Assembly: GCF_029714205.1 (NCBI RefSeq)
Contig: NZ_CP121648.1
Span: 2,932,001 to 2,996,000, forward strand
Source: Methylobacterium sp. CB376
GTDB lineage: Bacteria; Pseudomonadota; Alphaproteobacteria; Rhizobiales; Beijerinckiaceae
Reading direction: 5' to 3'
Length of the DNA: 64,000 nt
Made by a program: the position numbers and the translations under genes. Positions 54,985 to 64,000 of this stretch are shown one piece after another (position 1 is the stretch's first letter; each line of letters starts with the position of its first letter). Under the pieces are notes generated by a model. The model did no database searches. It had not been told where the DNA came from and saw only the letters and a list, made by a program, of their open reading frames with translations.

Positions 54985-56298
54985 TCACTCACCCGGGACC
55001 GGCCGGACCACGCCCGGGGCGGCGCTCGTCCCGGCCCGGCGGTAGATCAGGACCGTCGCGACCAGTCCGGCGAGGCCGCCGAACGCCATCCAGAGGCCCG
55101 GCGCCGCCTTGTCGCCGGTGACCTTGATGAGCCAGGTCGAGACGGCGGGCGTGAAGCCGCCGAACAGGGCGGTGGCCAGCGAGTAGGCGAGCGAGAAGCC
55201 GGCCGTGCGCACGCTCACCGGCACGATCTCGGTCAGCGCCACCACCATGGCGCCGTTGTAGCTGCCGTACAGGAAGGACAGCCACAGCAGCACGATCAGC
55301 ATGTTGAGGAACGAGACGTGGCCGACGAGCCAGAGCAGCGCCGGGTAGGCGGTGAGCGCCGCGAGGCCCGAGAAGGCGATCAGCAGGGGCTTGCGGCCGA
55401 CCCGGTCGCAGAGCGCGCCCATCACCGGCAGCCAAACGAAGTTCGAGACCGCGACGCAGAAGGTGACGACGAGGCTGTCGGTCGCCGAGAGCTTCAGCAC
55501 GTCCTTGCCGAAGGTCGGGGTGTAGACCGTGATCGTGTAGAAGGAGATCGTCGTCATCGCGACGAGGAGCATGCCGAGCAGCACGATGCGCCAGTTCTGC
55601 CCGAGCGAGCGCGCGATCTCGCGGCCGCTCGGCCGGTGGCGCCGCTGCAGGAATTCCTGGGTCTCCTCCAGCGAGCGGCGGACGTAGAACAGGAACGGCA
55701 CGATCAGGCAGCCGATGAAGAACGGCACCCGCCAGCCCCAATCCTGCATCTGCGGCGGCAGCAGCGCGAGGTTGAGGGCGTAGCCGATCAGCGCCGCCAC
55801 CATGATGGCGACCTGCTGGCTCGCCGATTGCCACGCCACGTAGAAGCCCTTGCGGCCCGGCGTCGCCATCTCCGAGAGGTAGACCGAGACGCCGCCGAGT
55901 TCGACGCCCGCCGAGAAGCCCTGCAGCAGCCGCCCGATCAGGACCAGGAGGGGCGCCGCGAGGCCGATCGTCTCGTAGGCGGGCACGAAGGCGATCAGGA
56001 TCGTGCCCATCGCCATGATGCCGAGCGTGACGATGAGGCCCCTCCTCCGCCCGACCCGGTCCACGTAGGCGCCCAGGAAGACGGCCCCGAGCGGGCGCAT
56101 CAGGAAGCCGGCCCCGAAGGTCACGAAGGTCAGCAGCAGGGAGGCGACCTCGTTCCCGGCCGGGAAGAACGCCTTGGAGATGTAGCTGGCGTAGAACCCG
56201 AACAGGAAGAAGTCGAACATCTCCAGGAAGTTGCCGCTCGTGACGCGCAGCACCGTGGCGATCTTCGAGGCGGACGGATCGGGGGCTGGACCTGCCAC
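54985..56298 (-). CDS. MFS transporter of the metabolite:H+ symporter (MHS) family
   Basis: A 437-residue membrane protein with about 12 helices. The MHS signatures are [59 protein letters not shown] and [20 protein letters not shown]. Closest to citrate- or alpha-ketoglutarate-type symporters; exact substrate unknown. GTG 56298 is chosen because GGGAGGGA lies upstream and the dyad at 56333 would otherwise be inside the coding sequence; ATG 56373 is the alternative. The frame stays open into the M20 gene by chance. Confidence 0.87.
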   Translation of the reverse strand: MAGPAPDPSASKIATVLRVTSGNFLEMFDFFLFGFYASYISKAFFPAGNEVASLLLTFVTFGAGFLMRPLGAVFLGAYVDRVGRRRGLIVTLGIMAMGTILIAFVPAYETIGLAAPLLVLIGRLLQGFSAGVELGGVSVYLSEMATPGRKGFYVAWQSASQQVAIMVAALIGYALNLALLPPQMQDWGWRVPFFIGCLIVPFLFYVRRSLEETQEFLQRRHRPSGREIARSLGQNWRIVLLGMLLVAMTTISFYTITVYTPTFGKDVLKLSATDSLVVTFCVAVSNFVWLPVMGALCDRVGRKPLLIAFSGLAALTAYPALLWLVGHVSFLNMLIVLLWLSFLYGSYNGAMVVALTEIVPVSVRTAGFSLAYSLATALFGGFTPAVSTWLIKVTGDKAAPGLWMAFGGLAGLVATVLIYRRAGTSAAPGVVRPVPGE

Positions 56299-56332
56299 CG
56301 GGGAACTCCCTCCCTGGGCGGGACGTGCGCCA

Positions 56333-56365
56333 TCCCTATCGCCAGAGTTGAACGTCCGATAGGGA
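56333..56365. promoter_or_regulatory. Inverted repeat upstream of the MFS gene
   Basis: TCCCTATCG (56333-56341) and CGATAGGGA (56357-56365) are perfectly complementary, separated by 15 bases. They lie 35 bases before GTG 56298. The spacing of the half-sites suits a dimeric regulator; none is adjacent. Confidence 0.6.
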
Positions 56366-56462
56366 CTTTTCATCCCGCGCCCGTCCGGGATTTCCGCCCG
56401 GCGCGGCCCGGCCGGGGACAGCCCCGGCGGCGGGCGCGAGGCCCGCCCCGCGCCGCCGCCGC

Positions 56463-57845
56463 TCAGCCGGCCAGGGCGGCCAGCACCCGGGCCCAGCTGC
56501 GAATGCCCTTGTGGAAGCTCTTCAGGTCGTACTTCTCGTTCGGCGAGTGCACGCGGTCGTCGTCGAGTCCGAAGCCGATCAGCAGCGTGTCGAGGCCGAG
56601 GCTGCGCTTGAAATCCCCGACGATCGGGATCGAGCCTCCCGAGCCGATCGTGGCCGGGGCGACGCCCCACTCGTCCTCCAGCGCCCGCCGGGCCGCCCCC
56701 AGGGCCGGCATGTCGAAGGGCAGCGCGATGGCGCGCGAGCCCTTGTGCGTCACGACCCGCGCCGTGCAATCCGCCGGCACCCGCGCCGCCACGAAGGTGC
56801 GGAAGCTCGCCGCCACCGCCTCGGGATCCTGGTCCTCGACGAGGCGGAACGAGATCTTGGCGCTCGCCTCCGCGGGGATCACCGTCTTGGTGCCCTCCCC
56901 GGTATAGCCGCCGACGATCCCGTTCGCGTCGCAGGTCGGGCGCGACTGCACCTGCTCGATCAGCATGCGGTCGCGCTCGCCCGCCGACGCCTTGAGCCCG
57001 ATCGGCCCCAGGAAGTTCTCGGGGGTCAGGCCGAGGGCGCGCCAGCTCTCCAGCACCGCGGCGGGCGGCTCGCGCACCGCGTCGTAGAAGCCCGGCAGGG
57101 TGACGCGGCCCTCGGCGTCGTGCAGGTCGGCGACGATGCGCGACAGGACGTGGATCGGGTTCGCGGCGGCGCCCCCGAACAGGCCCGAATGCAGGTCGCG
57201 GTCGGCGCAGCGCACGAACACCTCGAAATAGGCGAGCCCGCGCAGCGAGGTGGTGATGGCCGGGGTGTTGCTGTCCCACATGCCGGTGTCGCAGACCAGG
57301 GCGAGGTCGGCCCTCAGCTCCGCGCGGTTCGCCTCCACCCATTCGGGCAGGAACTGCGAGCCGTTCTCCTCCGCCCCCTCGATCAGCAGCGTGACCCCGA
57401 CCGGGAGCTCGCCCGCCACCGCCTTCCAGGCCCGGCAGGCCTCCACGAAGGTCATCACCTGTCCCTTGTCGTCGCAGGCGCCCCGCGCGCTGATCGCCCG
57501 GCGCCCGTCCGGCAGCGTCTTGAGCCGCGGCTCGAAGGGGGGCACTTCCCAGAGGTCGAGGGGATCGACCGGCTGCACGTCGTAATGGCCGTAGAACAGC
57601 ACGTGCGGGGCGCCGGGCTTGGGGCAATGCGCCAGCACGACCGGATGCCCGCCGGTCTCGCGCAGCGAGGCGTCGAAGCCGATCGCCGCGAGGTCTCCCG
57701 TCAGCCACTCGGCCGCGCGCCGGCACTCCGCCGCGTAGGCCGGATCGGTCGAGATCGACGGGATCCGCAGGAAGGCGAAGAGCCGCTCCAGCGAGGTGTC
57801 GAGGTCGCGGTCGATGTCGGCGAGGATCGGGTCGAGAGCGGGCAT
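56463..57845 (-). CDS. M20 family dipeptidase
   Basis: A 460-residue zinc metallopeptidase. The metal-binding landmarks are [50 protein letters not shown] and [19 protein letters not shown]. This order fits M20 dipeptidases related to carnosinase. No signal peptide. It reads toward the MFS gene, 165 bases away, so peptide or amino-acid use by the pair is possible. Confidence 0.9.
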   Translation of the reverse strand: MPALDPILADIDRDLDTSLERLFAFLRIPSISTDPAYAAECRRAAEWLTGDLAAIGFDASLRETGGHPVVLAHCPKPGAPHVLFYGHYDVQPVDPLDLWEVPPFEPRLKTLPDGRRAISARGACDDKGQVMTFVEACRAWKAVAGELPVGVTLLIEGAEENGSQFLPEWVEANRAELRADLALVCDTGMWDSNTPAITTSLRGLAYFEVFVRCADRDLHSGLFGGAAANPIHVLSRIVADLHDAEGRVTLPGFYDAVREPPAAVLESWRALGLTPENFLGPIGLKASAGERDRMLIEQVQSRPTCDANGIVGGYTGEGTKTVIPAEASAKISFRLVEDQDPEAVAASFRTFVAARVPADCTARVVTHKGSRAIALPFDMPALGAARRALEDEWGVAPATIGSGGSIPIVGDFKRSLGLDTLLIGFGLDDDRVHSPNEKYDLKSFHKGIRSWARVLAALAG

Positions 57846-58027
57846 GCGGCTCCTCCATCAGGGCCGCGAAGGGGTATCCCAGAGTCTTGCCGGCTTGAAC
57901 CCCGTCCGGCGCGGGACGGGGGCCGCGGCGCCGCGGCTCCCCTGCGGAACGCGGTCAGCTTGGAATCGTTATGGCTGCGATCCGACGGAACCCGGCCCCG
58001 GGGCCGGCCACCAGGGAGTTCCGAGGC

Positions 58028-58546
58028 GTGAGCGAGAGCGGCACCAGCGCGGACGGCGAGCGGGTCGCCGTCACGCTGACGATCAACGGCGAGGAGCGCC
58101 AGCTCCGGGTCGCCCCCTGGACCAGCCTCCTCGACCTGCTGCGCGAGGAGCTCGATCTCACCGGCACCAAGAAGGGCTGCGACCACGGCCAGTGCGGCGC
58201 CTGCACCATCATCGTCGACGGGCGGCGGATCAATGCCTGCCTCGCCCTCGCGGTGATGAGGGACGGGGCGTCGGTCACGACGATCGAGGGCCTGTCGTCG
58301 GGCGCGCTGCACCCGCTCCAGGCGGCCTTCATCGCGCGCGACGCCTTCCAGTGCGGCTACTGCACGCCCGGCCAGATCATGTCGGCCCTGGCGCTGATCG
58401 AGGAGGGAAGGGCCCGCAGCCGCGAGGAGATCCGCGAATACATGAGCGGCAATCTCTGCCGCTGCGGCGCCTACACCAACATCGTGGACGCGATCGAGGA
58501 CGTGCTCAACGCCCGCGCGGGCGCCGGGCAGGAGGCCGCGGAATGA
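58028..58546 (+). CDS. Aldehyde oxidoreductase 2Fe-2S subunit (PaoA/YagT-like)
   Basis: A 172-residue xanthine-oxidase-family subunit carrying two [2Fe-2S] clusters. Ligands: Cys51, Cys56, Cys59 and Cys71 in GCDHGQCGAC and NACLALA, and Cys109, Cys112, Cys144 and Cys146 in QCGYCTPGQIMSA and GNLCRCGAYTN. GTG 58028 has GGGAG upstream; ATG 57971 would add 19 residues. The E. coli homologue carries a Tat signal, absent here, so a cytoplasmic enzyme is inferred. Overlaps the FAD subunit by four bases. Confidence 0.92.
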   Translation: MSESGTSADGERVAVTLTINGEERQLRVAPWTSLLDLLREELDLTGTKKGCDHGQCGACTIIVDGRRINACLALAVMRDGASVTTIEGLSSGALHPLQAAFIARDAFQCGYCTPGQIMSALALIEEGRARSREEIREYMSGNLCRCGAYTNIVDAIEDVLNARAGAGQEAAE

Positions 58547-59556
58547 ACCGCTTCGCCTACATGCGCGCCGGCAGCGTGGCCGAGGCGGTGAGCGCCCTCG
58601 CCGCCGATCCGGCCGCCCGGATCATCGCCGGGGGCACCAACCTCGTCGACCTGATGAAGTACAATGTCGAGCGGCCCGACCGGCTGATCGACATCACCCG
58701 CCTGCCCCTGGCGGAGATCGAGCCGCTCCAGGGGGGCCTGCGCATCGGCGCCCTGGTCCCGAACAGCGCGGTCGCGGAGGATCCGCGCGTCGCGGAGCGC
58801 TACCCGCTGCTGGCGAGCGCCATCCTGGCCGGGGCGTCGCCGCAGCTGCGCAACGCCGCCTCGACCGGCGGGAACCTGCTGCAGCGGACGCGCTGCTACT
58901 ACTTCTACGACGAGGGCACGCCCTGCAATAAGAGGGTGCCCGGCAGCGGCTGCCCGGCGATCAGCGGCGTCAACCGCATCCACGCCATCCTGGGCACCTC
59001 CGACCAGTGCATCGCCACGCACCCCTCCGACATGTGCGTGGCGCTGGCCGCCCTCGACGCCGTGGTGCAGGTGGAGGGACGCGGGGGCCGCCGCGCGATC
59101 CCCTTCGGCGACCTCCACCGGCTGCCCGGCGACGCGCCCGAGCGCGACACCACCCTCGCGGCCGACGAGATCGTGCTCTCGGTCGACCTGCCGGCCGAGA
59201 GCTTCCCGCACCACTATACGTACCTGAAGCTGCGCGACCGCCTCTCCTACGCCTTCGCCCTGGTCTCGGTGGCGGCGGCGCTGGAGCTGGAGGGCGACAC
59301 GATCCGCTCCGCGCGCCTCGCGCTCGGCGGCGTGGCGCACAAGCCCTGGCGCAACCGGGAGGCGGAGGCGGGCCTGGCGGGCCGGCCCGCGACGCCGGAG
59401 AGCTTCCGGGCCGCCGCCGACCTGATCCTCGCCGAGGCGAGGCCCTACAAGCACAACGCGTTCAAGATCGAACTCGCGCGGCGCGCGATCGTGCGCGGCC
59501 TCGCGCAGGCCGCCGCCGGCACGCCGCAATCGCAGACCGACAAGCGCATCCGCTGA
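58543..59556 (+). CDS. Aldehyde oxidoreductase FAD subunit (PaoB/YagS-like)
   Basis: A 337-residue FAD-binding subunit. Flavin motifs are RIIAGGTNLVDLMKYN and AASTGGNLLQRTR. It has the extra cysteine-rich insert of PaoB, with Cys118, Cys128, Cys137 and Cys156, which in E. coli holds an additional [4Fe-4S] cluster. ATG overlaps the stop of the 2Fe-2S gene, and the Mo subunit follows after 11 bases. The three subunits form one electron-transfer chain. Confidence 0.92.
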   Translation: MNRFAYMRAGSVAEAVSALAADPAARIIAGGTNLVDLMKYNVERPDRLIDITRLPLAEIEPLQGGLRIGALVPNSAVAEDPRVAERYPLLASAILAGASPQLRNAASTGGNLLQRTRCYYFYDEGTPCNKRVPGSGCPAISGVNRIHAILGTSDQCIATHPSDMCVALAALDAVVQVEGRGGRRAIPFGDLHRLPGDAPERDTTLAADEIVLSVDLPAESFPHHYTYLKLRDRLSYAFALVSVAAALELEGDTIRSARLALGGVAHKPWRNREAEAGLAGRPATPESFRAAADLILAEARPYKHNAFKIELARRAIVRGLAQAAAGTPQSQTDKRIR

Positions 59557-59567
59557 GGTTCCGCCGC

Positions 59568-61805
59568 ATGGCCACCACCCCCCTCCACGTCGGCGCGGCC
59601 CGCAGCCGGGTCGACGGTCCCGCCAAGGTGACGGGCGCGGCCCGCTACGCCGCCGAGTTCAAGGCGGCGGACCTCGCCTACGGGGTGGTGGTGTCGAGCG
59701 CGATCACCCGCGGGCGCGTCACCGCCATCGACGCCGCCGCCGCCCTCGCGGTCCCGGGCGTGATCCAGGTCTTCACCCACGAGAACCGGCCGCGCACCGC
59801 CTGGCTCGACTACAATTACCGCGATCAGGTCGCCCCGCCCGGCTCGCCCTTCCGGGCCCTGCACGGGCCCGAGATCGTGTTCGGCGGGCAGCCGGTCGCC
59901 CTGGTGGTGGCGGAGAGCTTCGAACTCGCCCGCTACGGCGCGTCGCTGATCCGGGTCACCTACGCCGAGGAGGTCCCCCACACCGACCTCGCCGCGGTTC
60001 GCGACGCCGCCTACGTCCCGCCCAGGAAGCGCTCCGGGATCAAGCCGCCGCCCGACCCGCGCGGCGATGCCGAGGGCGCCCTCGCGGCCGCCCCGGTCCA
60101 GCTGCGCCAGGAGTACAGGCAGGCGATCGAGCACCACAACCCGATGGAGCCCCACGCCACCACAATCGTCTACGAGGGCGACGGCAAGCTCACCATCCAC
60201 GACAAGATCCAGGGCGTGAACAACACGCAATCCTACGTCTGCAGCGTGTTCAATCTCAAGCCAGACGATGTGCGCGTGATCTCGCCCTATATCGGCGGCG
60301 CCTTCGGCTCCGGCCTGCGCCCGCAATACCAGCTGTTCCTGGCGGTCTCGGCCGCTCTCAACCTGAAGCGCTCGGTGCGGGTGGTTCTGAGCCGCGACCA
60401 GATGTTCACCCTCGGCTATCGCCCCGAGACGATCCAGAGCGTCGCCCTCGGGGCCGATCGGGACGGGCGGCTGCAGGCGCTGCTGCACGAGGCGGTCGCC
60501 GGCACCTCGACCTTCGAGGATTACCAGGAATCGGTCGTCAACTGGTCCGGTCTCCTCTACCATTGCCCCAACGTCAAGCTCGGCTACAAGCTCGCCAAGA
60601 TCGACACCGCGACGCCGGCCGACATGCGGGCGCCGGGCGCGGCGACCGGCGTCTACGCGCTGGAAGTCGCGATGGACGAACTCGCCGACGCGACCGGGAT
60701 CGACCCGCTGGACCTGCGGCTGCGCAACTACGCCGAGCGCGACGAGGGCGAGAACAAGGACTTCACCTCGAAGGCCCTGCGGGAGGCCTACGCGCAGGGC
60801 GCCGAGCGCTTCGGCTGGAGCCGCCGCGGCCGTGCGCCGCGCTCGATGCGCGAGGGCCGCGAGCTGGTCGGCTGGGGCCTCGCGACCGGGGTCTGGGAAG
60901 CCTACCTGATGAAGTCGAGCGCCCGCGCCCGGCTCGCCCTCGACGGCACGCTCGAACTCGCCTGCTCCACGGCCGATCTCGGCACCGGGACCTACACGAT
61001 CCTGAGCCAGATCGGCGCCGACGCCCTCGGGGTCCCGCTCGACAAGGTCCGCACCCTGCTGGGCGACACGACCTTGCCCGAGGCACCCCTCGCCGGGGGC
61101 TCCTGGACGGCGGCCTCGTCGGGCTCCGCGGTGGAGATGGCCTGCCGCGCGGTGGCCGAGCAGCTCCTCGGCTTCGCCCGCCGGATCGACGACTCGCCCC
61201 TCGCCAACGCCGACCTCGCCCACGTCACCTTCGCGGACGGCGCGATCCGCCTGGCCTCGGACCCCTCCGCCAGGATCTCGCTCGCCGAAGCGATGCGGGC
61301 GGGCGGCGTCGAGAGCGTCGAGGCGACCGAGACCGTGAAGCCGAGCCTCCTCACCGGGCTGCGCTACGCCGCCTACACGCATTCGGCGGTGTTCGCGGAG
61401 GTGCGGGTCGACGAGGATCTCGGCGTGGTCCGGGTGACCCGGGTGGTGAGCGCCGTCGCGGCGGGCAGGATCCTGAACCCGAAGACCGCCCGGAGCCAGA
61501 TCATGGGCGGTGTGGTGATGGGAATCGGCGCGGCCCTGGAGGAGGAGTCGATGCTCGACCACACCCTCGGGCGGTTCATGAACCACAATCTCGGCGAGTA
61601 CCACGTGCCGGTGAACGCCGACATCCACGACATCGAGGTGATCTTCGTGGAGGAATCCGACGACAAGGTGAGCCCGATCGGCGCCAAGGGCCTGGGCGAG
61701 ATCGGCATCGTCGGCACGGCCGCCGCGGTGGCGAACGCCGTCTTCCACGCCACCGGCAAGCGCATCCGCGAACTGCCGATCACCCTCGACAAGATCATCG
61801 CCTGA
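59568..61805 (+). CDS. Aldehyde oxidoreductase molybdenum subunit (PaoC/YagR-like)
   Basis: A 745-residue molybdenum-cofactor subunit. MPT/Mo-site stretches include VDGPAKVTGAARYAAEF, GGAFGSGLRPQYQLFLAVSA, YRPETIQSVALG, and the catalytic Glu711 in SPIGAKGLGEIGIVG. It resembles the PaoABC enzyme that oxidises aromatic aldehydes using a molybdopterin cytosine dinucleotide cofactor. A PaoD-like insertion chaperone is not adjacent. MoaD is encoded elsewhere in the window (44288). Confidence 0.93.
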   Translation: MATTPLHVGAARSRVDGPAKVTGAARYAAEFKAADLAYGVVVSSAITRGRVTAIDAAAALAVPGVIQVFTHENRPRTAWLDYNYRDQVAPPGSPFRALHGPEIVFGGQPVALVVAESFELARYGASLIRVTYAEEVPHTDLAAVRDAAYVPPRKRSGIKPPPDPRGDAEGALAAAPVQLRQEYRQAIEHHNPMEPHATTIVYEGDGKLTIHDKIQGVNNTQSYVCSVFNLKPDDVRVISPYIGGAFGSGLRPQYQLFLAVSAALNLKRSVRVVLSRDQMFTLGYRPETIQSVALGADRDGRLQALLHEAVAGTSTFEDYQESVVNWSGLLYHCPNVKLGYKLAKIDTATPADMRAPGAATGVYALEVAMDELADATGIDPLDLRLRNYAERDEGENKDFTSKALREAYAQGAERFGWSRRGRAPRSMREGRELVGWGLATGVWEAYLMKSSARARLALDGTLELACSTADLGTGTYTILSQIGADALGVPLDKVRTLLGDTTLPEAPLAGGSWTAASSGSAVEMACRAVAEQLLGFARRIDDSPLANADLAHVTFADGAIRLASDPSARISLAEAMRAGGVESVEATETVKPSLLTGLRYAAYTHSAVFAEVRVDEDLGVVRVTRVVSAVAAGRILNPKTARSQIMGGVVMGIGAALEEESMLDHTLGRFMNHNLGEYHVPVNADIHDIEVIFVEESDDKVSPIGAKGLGEIGIVGTAAAVANAVFHATGKRIRELPITLDKIIA

Positions 61806-61830
61806 GCGGGAGCGGTCCCGGCCTCGCCGC

Positions 61831-62361
61831 TCAGGCGGCCGGGCCGCGCTCCAGGCGGACCCACTCGCCGTTCGAGAGGCTGCGTCCGGTCAGCGCCTGG
61901 ATCACGCCCCAGTGGCAGACGACGAGGGTGTGGGCCCAGTCGGGATGGGCGTCCATCTCGGCCAGGAAGGCGGCGGTGCGGGCCTCGAACGCGTCGTGCG
62001 GCTCCTCCTCGCCGGGCCACCACACCTCCTCGATCGCCCCGAAATCGAGGTGGGGCCAGGCCGCCGCGAGCGCGGCCGAGCCGGTGCCGATGTCGCAGCT
62101 CGCCCCGAAGCGCTCGCGCACCAGCGCGGTGACCGTCACGGGCAGGCGCAGCCGCGCCGCGACCGGCGCCGCGGTCTGCAGGGCCCGCGTGTAGGGCGAG
62201 CAGAGGATGCGCCGCACGCCCTCGCCCACCAGGGCCTCGGCGGCCTCCTCGGCCTGCCGGTGGCCGAGTTCCGTCAGCGGCGCGTCCGGGATGCCGGGAT
62301 CGACCCCGGTCGCCCCGTAATGCAGGTTGAACGCGCTCTGGCCGTGGCGGAGGAGGATCAT
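61831..62361 (-). CDS. Histidine phosphatase family protein
   Basis: A 176-residue phosphatase of the phosphoglycerate-mutase-like branch. The RHG motif MILLRHGQSAFNLHYGATGV and the second His in VVCHWGVIQALTG are intact; LTELGHRQAEEAAEALVGEG and CSPYTRALQTAAPVAARL complete the fold. ATG 62361 overlaps the stop of the upstream PRTase-kinase gene by four bases, so the two proteins are made together. It probably acts on a product of its neighbour. Confidence 0.92.
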   Translation of the reverse strand: MILLRHGQSAFNLHYGATGVDPGIPDAPLTELGHRQAEEAAEALVGEGVRRILCSPYTRALQTAAPVAARLRLPVTVTALVRERFGASCDIGTGSAALAAAWPHLDFGAIEEVWWPGEEEPHDAFEARTAAFLAEMDAHPDWAHTLVVCHWGVIQALTGRSLSNGEWVRLERGPAA

Positions 62362-64000
62362 CGGGACTCCCTCAGGAGGCGGTCGAGGCGGGTCGCGCAG
62401 GCCGCGGCGGCGGCCCGCAGGCGCAGGGCCTCGTCGGGCGCGGCCCCGCTCTCGGCCGCGAGCGTGCAGGCGCCGAGCCGGAAGGCGAGGTAGCACAGGG
62501 TGTGGAGCCCGAGGAGGTCCGGGTCCGGCGGGCGGATCCCGGCGGCCGCCAGCACCGCGCCGATCCGCTCCGCCGCCGCGGAGGGCAGGTCGAGTTCGAC
62601 GCGTGCCCCGGCCACGTCCCAGGCGATGTCCTGACAGCCGACGAGGTCGTGGCCCGCGTGGTGGTCGAGGGCGTCCGCCTTGCGCAGGCTCCCGTCCGGC
62701 AGGACCAGCCATTCCCAGGGCTGCAGGCGGGCATCGACCCGGACGGGCCGGCGCCGCTCGCCGAGGGCGGCGAGCCGCGCCGCGCCGTAGGGGGAGAAGC
62801 CGCGGGCGGCCTCCTCGCCGAGGGCGGCCGCCGCGTTGTGCCGGGCCATGGCGACGAGGTCGGGCAGCGTCGCGCCCTCCTCCGGATCCGCCGGGAAGGC
62901 GGCCGCCCGGAAGGCGAGGTAGCGCCCGACCGCCTCCGCGAGGGGCAGCGGGGCGAGGGCGCCGGGCCGCAACGGGCGGGCCTCGGCGAGCCACCGCTCC
63001 ACCAGGAAGCCGTGAACCAGCCCGGCGACGGGGGGCGTGAAGCCGGCCGCGTGGAGCCTCCGCGCCCGGGCGAGCGCCGCCTCCCCGGTCGGCCCGAGCC
63101 CGACGAACTTGACGAGCCAGGTCGCGCCGCCGGCCCGCGCCAGGAACTTGCGCCGCTCCAGCTGGGCGTTGACCGGCGGCCAATCGGCCTCCCGCGCGAA
63201 GTGGTGGCGGCGCCAGGCGCCGCCCGAGACCTCCTCCAGCGGCCCGTCGAGGGGCCCGAGCAGGCCGGAGACCCAGCCGGCGAGCCGGTGGGCGGGGTTC
63301 TCCGCGTCGAGCAGGAGGCGCTCGAAGGGGACCAGGTGGCGCCGCGCCCGCGCCCAGGCCCGCCGGTGGCGCGGCGCCGCCCGCGGGCCGGGCTCGCCCG
63401 GATGGCTCGGGAAGAAGGCGAGGCGCTCCGGCCCGGCCCCCCGCGCCGCGAGCGCGTCGGAGGCGGCGCCGAAGGAGCTGCCCGAGAGGCCCGGCCCCTC
63501 GTCCACGATCGCCACCTCCCCCCGGGCGGCCTCGGCGAGGGCCCGCTCGGCCCCGGGGCCGAGGGCGAGGCGCCGGTCGAACGGGTGCCCGACCGGGCGC
63601 ACCGACAGCGGGGCGCGCGCGCCGAGCGCGGCGGCGACCATCGCGGCGAGGGGCAGGCCGATGCTGCGGATGCCGAGGCAGGTCGTGCCCGGCGTTAGGC
63701 CGGAGCCCGCGGCGGCGGCCCCGTAGCCCTCGGGGTAGAGCGCGTAGAAGGCGAAGCCCTCGGCGCGGCGGCCGCTGATCCGCGCCGGCAGCGCCGCTCC
63801 CGCGAGGGCGGCGAGCGGGCCGGGCGCGACCGGCGCGCCCGCGCAGCCCGCCCGCCAGGAATGCCACGCCGCCCGCGCCAGGGCCATGAGCAGGGCCGTG
63901 GCGAGGTCCTGCGCCCCGGAGGGCGCGTCCTCGCCGCGCGCCGCGAGGTCCGCGTCGGCGATCCCCTGCGCGAGTTCCCCGGCCTCGATCAGGCTCCCGA
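62358..64000 (-). CDS. PRTase-like plus kinase-like fusion protein, 5' end outside the window
   Basis: The frame is open to base 64000, so the true start lies beyond the window; 547 residues are visible. Numbering from Met at 63887: residues 36-165 are a phosphoribosyltransferase-like domain with the PRPP loop VAIVDEGPGLSGSSFGAA (125-142) and SVRPVGHPFDRRL. Residues 235-450 resemble aminoglycoside-phosphotransferase-type kinases: Lys260 in TWLVKFVG, hinge HGFLVERWL, and the late DLVGCQDIAWDVAG. I know no name for this fusion. It is coupled to a histidine phosphatase by an ATGA overlap. A role in making or turning over a ribosylated nucleotide-like compound is inferred. Confidence 0.75.
   Translation of the reverse strand, partial: GSLIEAGELAQGIADADLAARGEDAPSGAQDLATALLMALARAAWHSWRAGCAGAPVAPGPLAALAGAALPARISGRRAEGFAFYALYPEGYGAAAAGSGLTPGTTCLGIRSIGLPLAAMVAAALGARAPLSVRPVGHPFDRRLALGPGAERALAEAARGEVAIVDEGPGLSGSSFGAASDALAARGAGPERLAFFPSHPGEPGPRAAPRHRRAWARARRHLVPFERLLLDAENPAHRLAGWVSGLLGPLDGPLEEVSGGAWRRHHFAREADWPPVNAQLERRKFLARAGGATWLVKFVGLGPTGEAALARARRLHAAGFTPPVAGLVHGFLVERWLAEARPLRPGALAPLPLAEAVGRYLAFRAAAFPADPEEGATLPDLVAMARHNAAAALGEEAARGFSPYGAARLAALGERRRPVRVDARLQPWEWLVLPDGSLRKADALDHHAGHDLVGCQDIAWDVAGARVELDLPSAAAERIGAVLAAAGIRPPDPDLLGLHTLCYLAFRLGACTLAAESGAAPDEALRLRAAAAACATRLDRLLRESR

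Noticed and set aside
54985..57858. A 957-codon minus-strand open frame joining the MFS and M20 regions
   Set aside because: The frame only happens to be open through the antisense phase of the M20 gene. MFS similarity begins near 56298 and the M20 protein is read in another frame.
61831..63867. A 678-codon minus-strand frame containing the phosphatase
   Set aside because: Only the last 176 codons are phosphatase-like. The upstream part is a shadow of the PRTase-kinase gene in another frame.
1..64000. tRNA, rRNA, CRISPR arrays, insertion sequences and prophage
   Set aside because: No T-loop-like GGTTCGAATCC pattern in a suitable spacer, no repeat-spacer array, no transposase or integrase motif was found. 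The repeats seen are short tandem units or small hairpin elements.

Overview
This window is one contiguous piece of a very GC-rich alphaproteobacterial chromosome, most likely a Methylobacterium-type member of the Rhizobiales. That is an inference from gene content: C4-pathway 5-aminolevulinate synthase, the order rimP-nusA-ylxR, the order hisS-hisZ-hisG, the block murA / DUF2948 / hisD / UPF0262 / low-molecular-weight phosphatase, the order uvrC-pgsA-moaD, eukaryote-type NADP isocitrate dehydrogenase, and the codon bias. No rRNA, tRNA, CRISPR, prophage or transposase was seen. About 61 protein genes were called; one is broken and two run off the ends.

Layout. 1-3720: transcription/translation operon rimP-nusA-ylxR (minus strand) with its own promoter and an attenuator-like leader hairpin, then an unknown membrane protein. 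3754-9592: complete urea ABC transporter urtABCDE behind a textbook sigma-54 promoter, so nitrogen control is likely. 9933-14388: a trehalose-synthase-like GH13 enzyme, gltX and guanine deaminase. 14413-19509: a divergent L-threonate utilisation locus (otnK, otnI, frameshifted ltnD; LacI regulator, otnC) with a LacI-type operator in the divergent promoter region. 19572-26417: pyrF, DUF1330, icd, trmJ and two paralogous homocysteine-forming sulfhydrylases flanking a stand-alone receiver protein. 26541-33040: the conserved cell-wall/histidine block, then hemA with an FNR/FixK box. 33158-39095: GNAT, hisG, hisZ, hisS and an O-antigen-ligase-like membrane protein. 39096-45674: SBF-like transporter with divergent LysR gene, Pmp3-type small membrane protein, uvrC, pgsA, moaD (no moaE next to it) and DUF3616. 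45823-49097: zinc/manganese-binding ABC lipocalin-like solute receptor with a Zur-like box, an NCS2-like permease and a biuret-hydrolase-like enzyme. 49426-57845: small Zn-ribbon protein, alpha carbonic anhydrase, EamA exporter, tyrosine phosphatase, acetyltransferases including SpeG, ppa, MFS symporter and M20 dipeptidase. 58028-61805: a three-subunit molybdenum aldehyde oxidoreductase of the PaoABC/YagTSR type. 61831-64000: a histidine phosphatase translationally coupled to a phosphoribosyltransferase-plus-kinase fusion that continues beyond the window.

How the parts relate. Several modules concern nitrogen salvage (urea uptake under a sigma-54 promoter, guanine deaminase, a biuret-type amidohydrolase beside a nucleobase-type permease). 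Others concern sulfur-amino-acid synthesis, histidine synthesis and haem synthesis.

The most unusual features are: (1) two families of interspersed hairpin elements, three and two copies, whose ends supply the stop codons of the adjacent genes; (2) many short tandem repeats between or at the edges of genes; (3) two single-base frameshifts in the threonate dehydrogenase gene; (4) the PRTase-kinase fusion paired with a histidine phosphatase, the best candidate here for an undescribed pathway; and (5) a set of readable operators (sigma-54, FNR, LacI, LysR, Zur-like).
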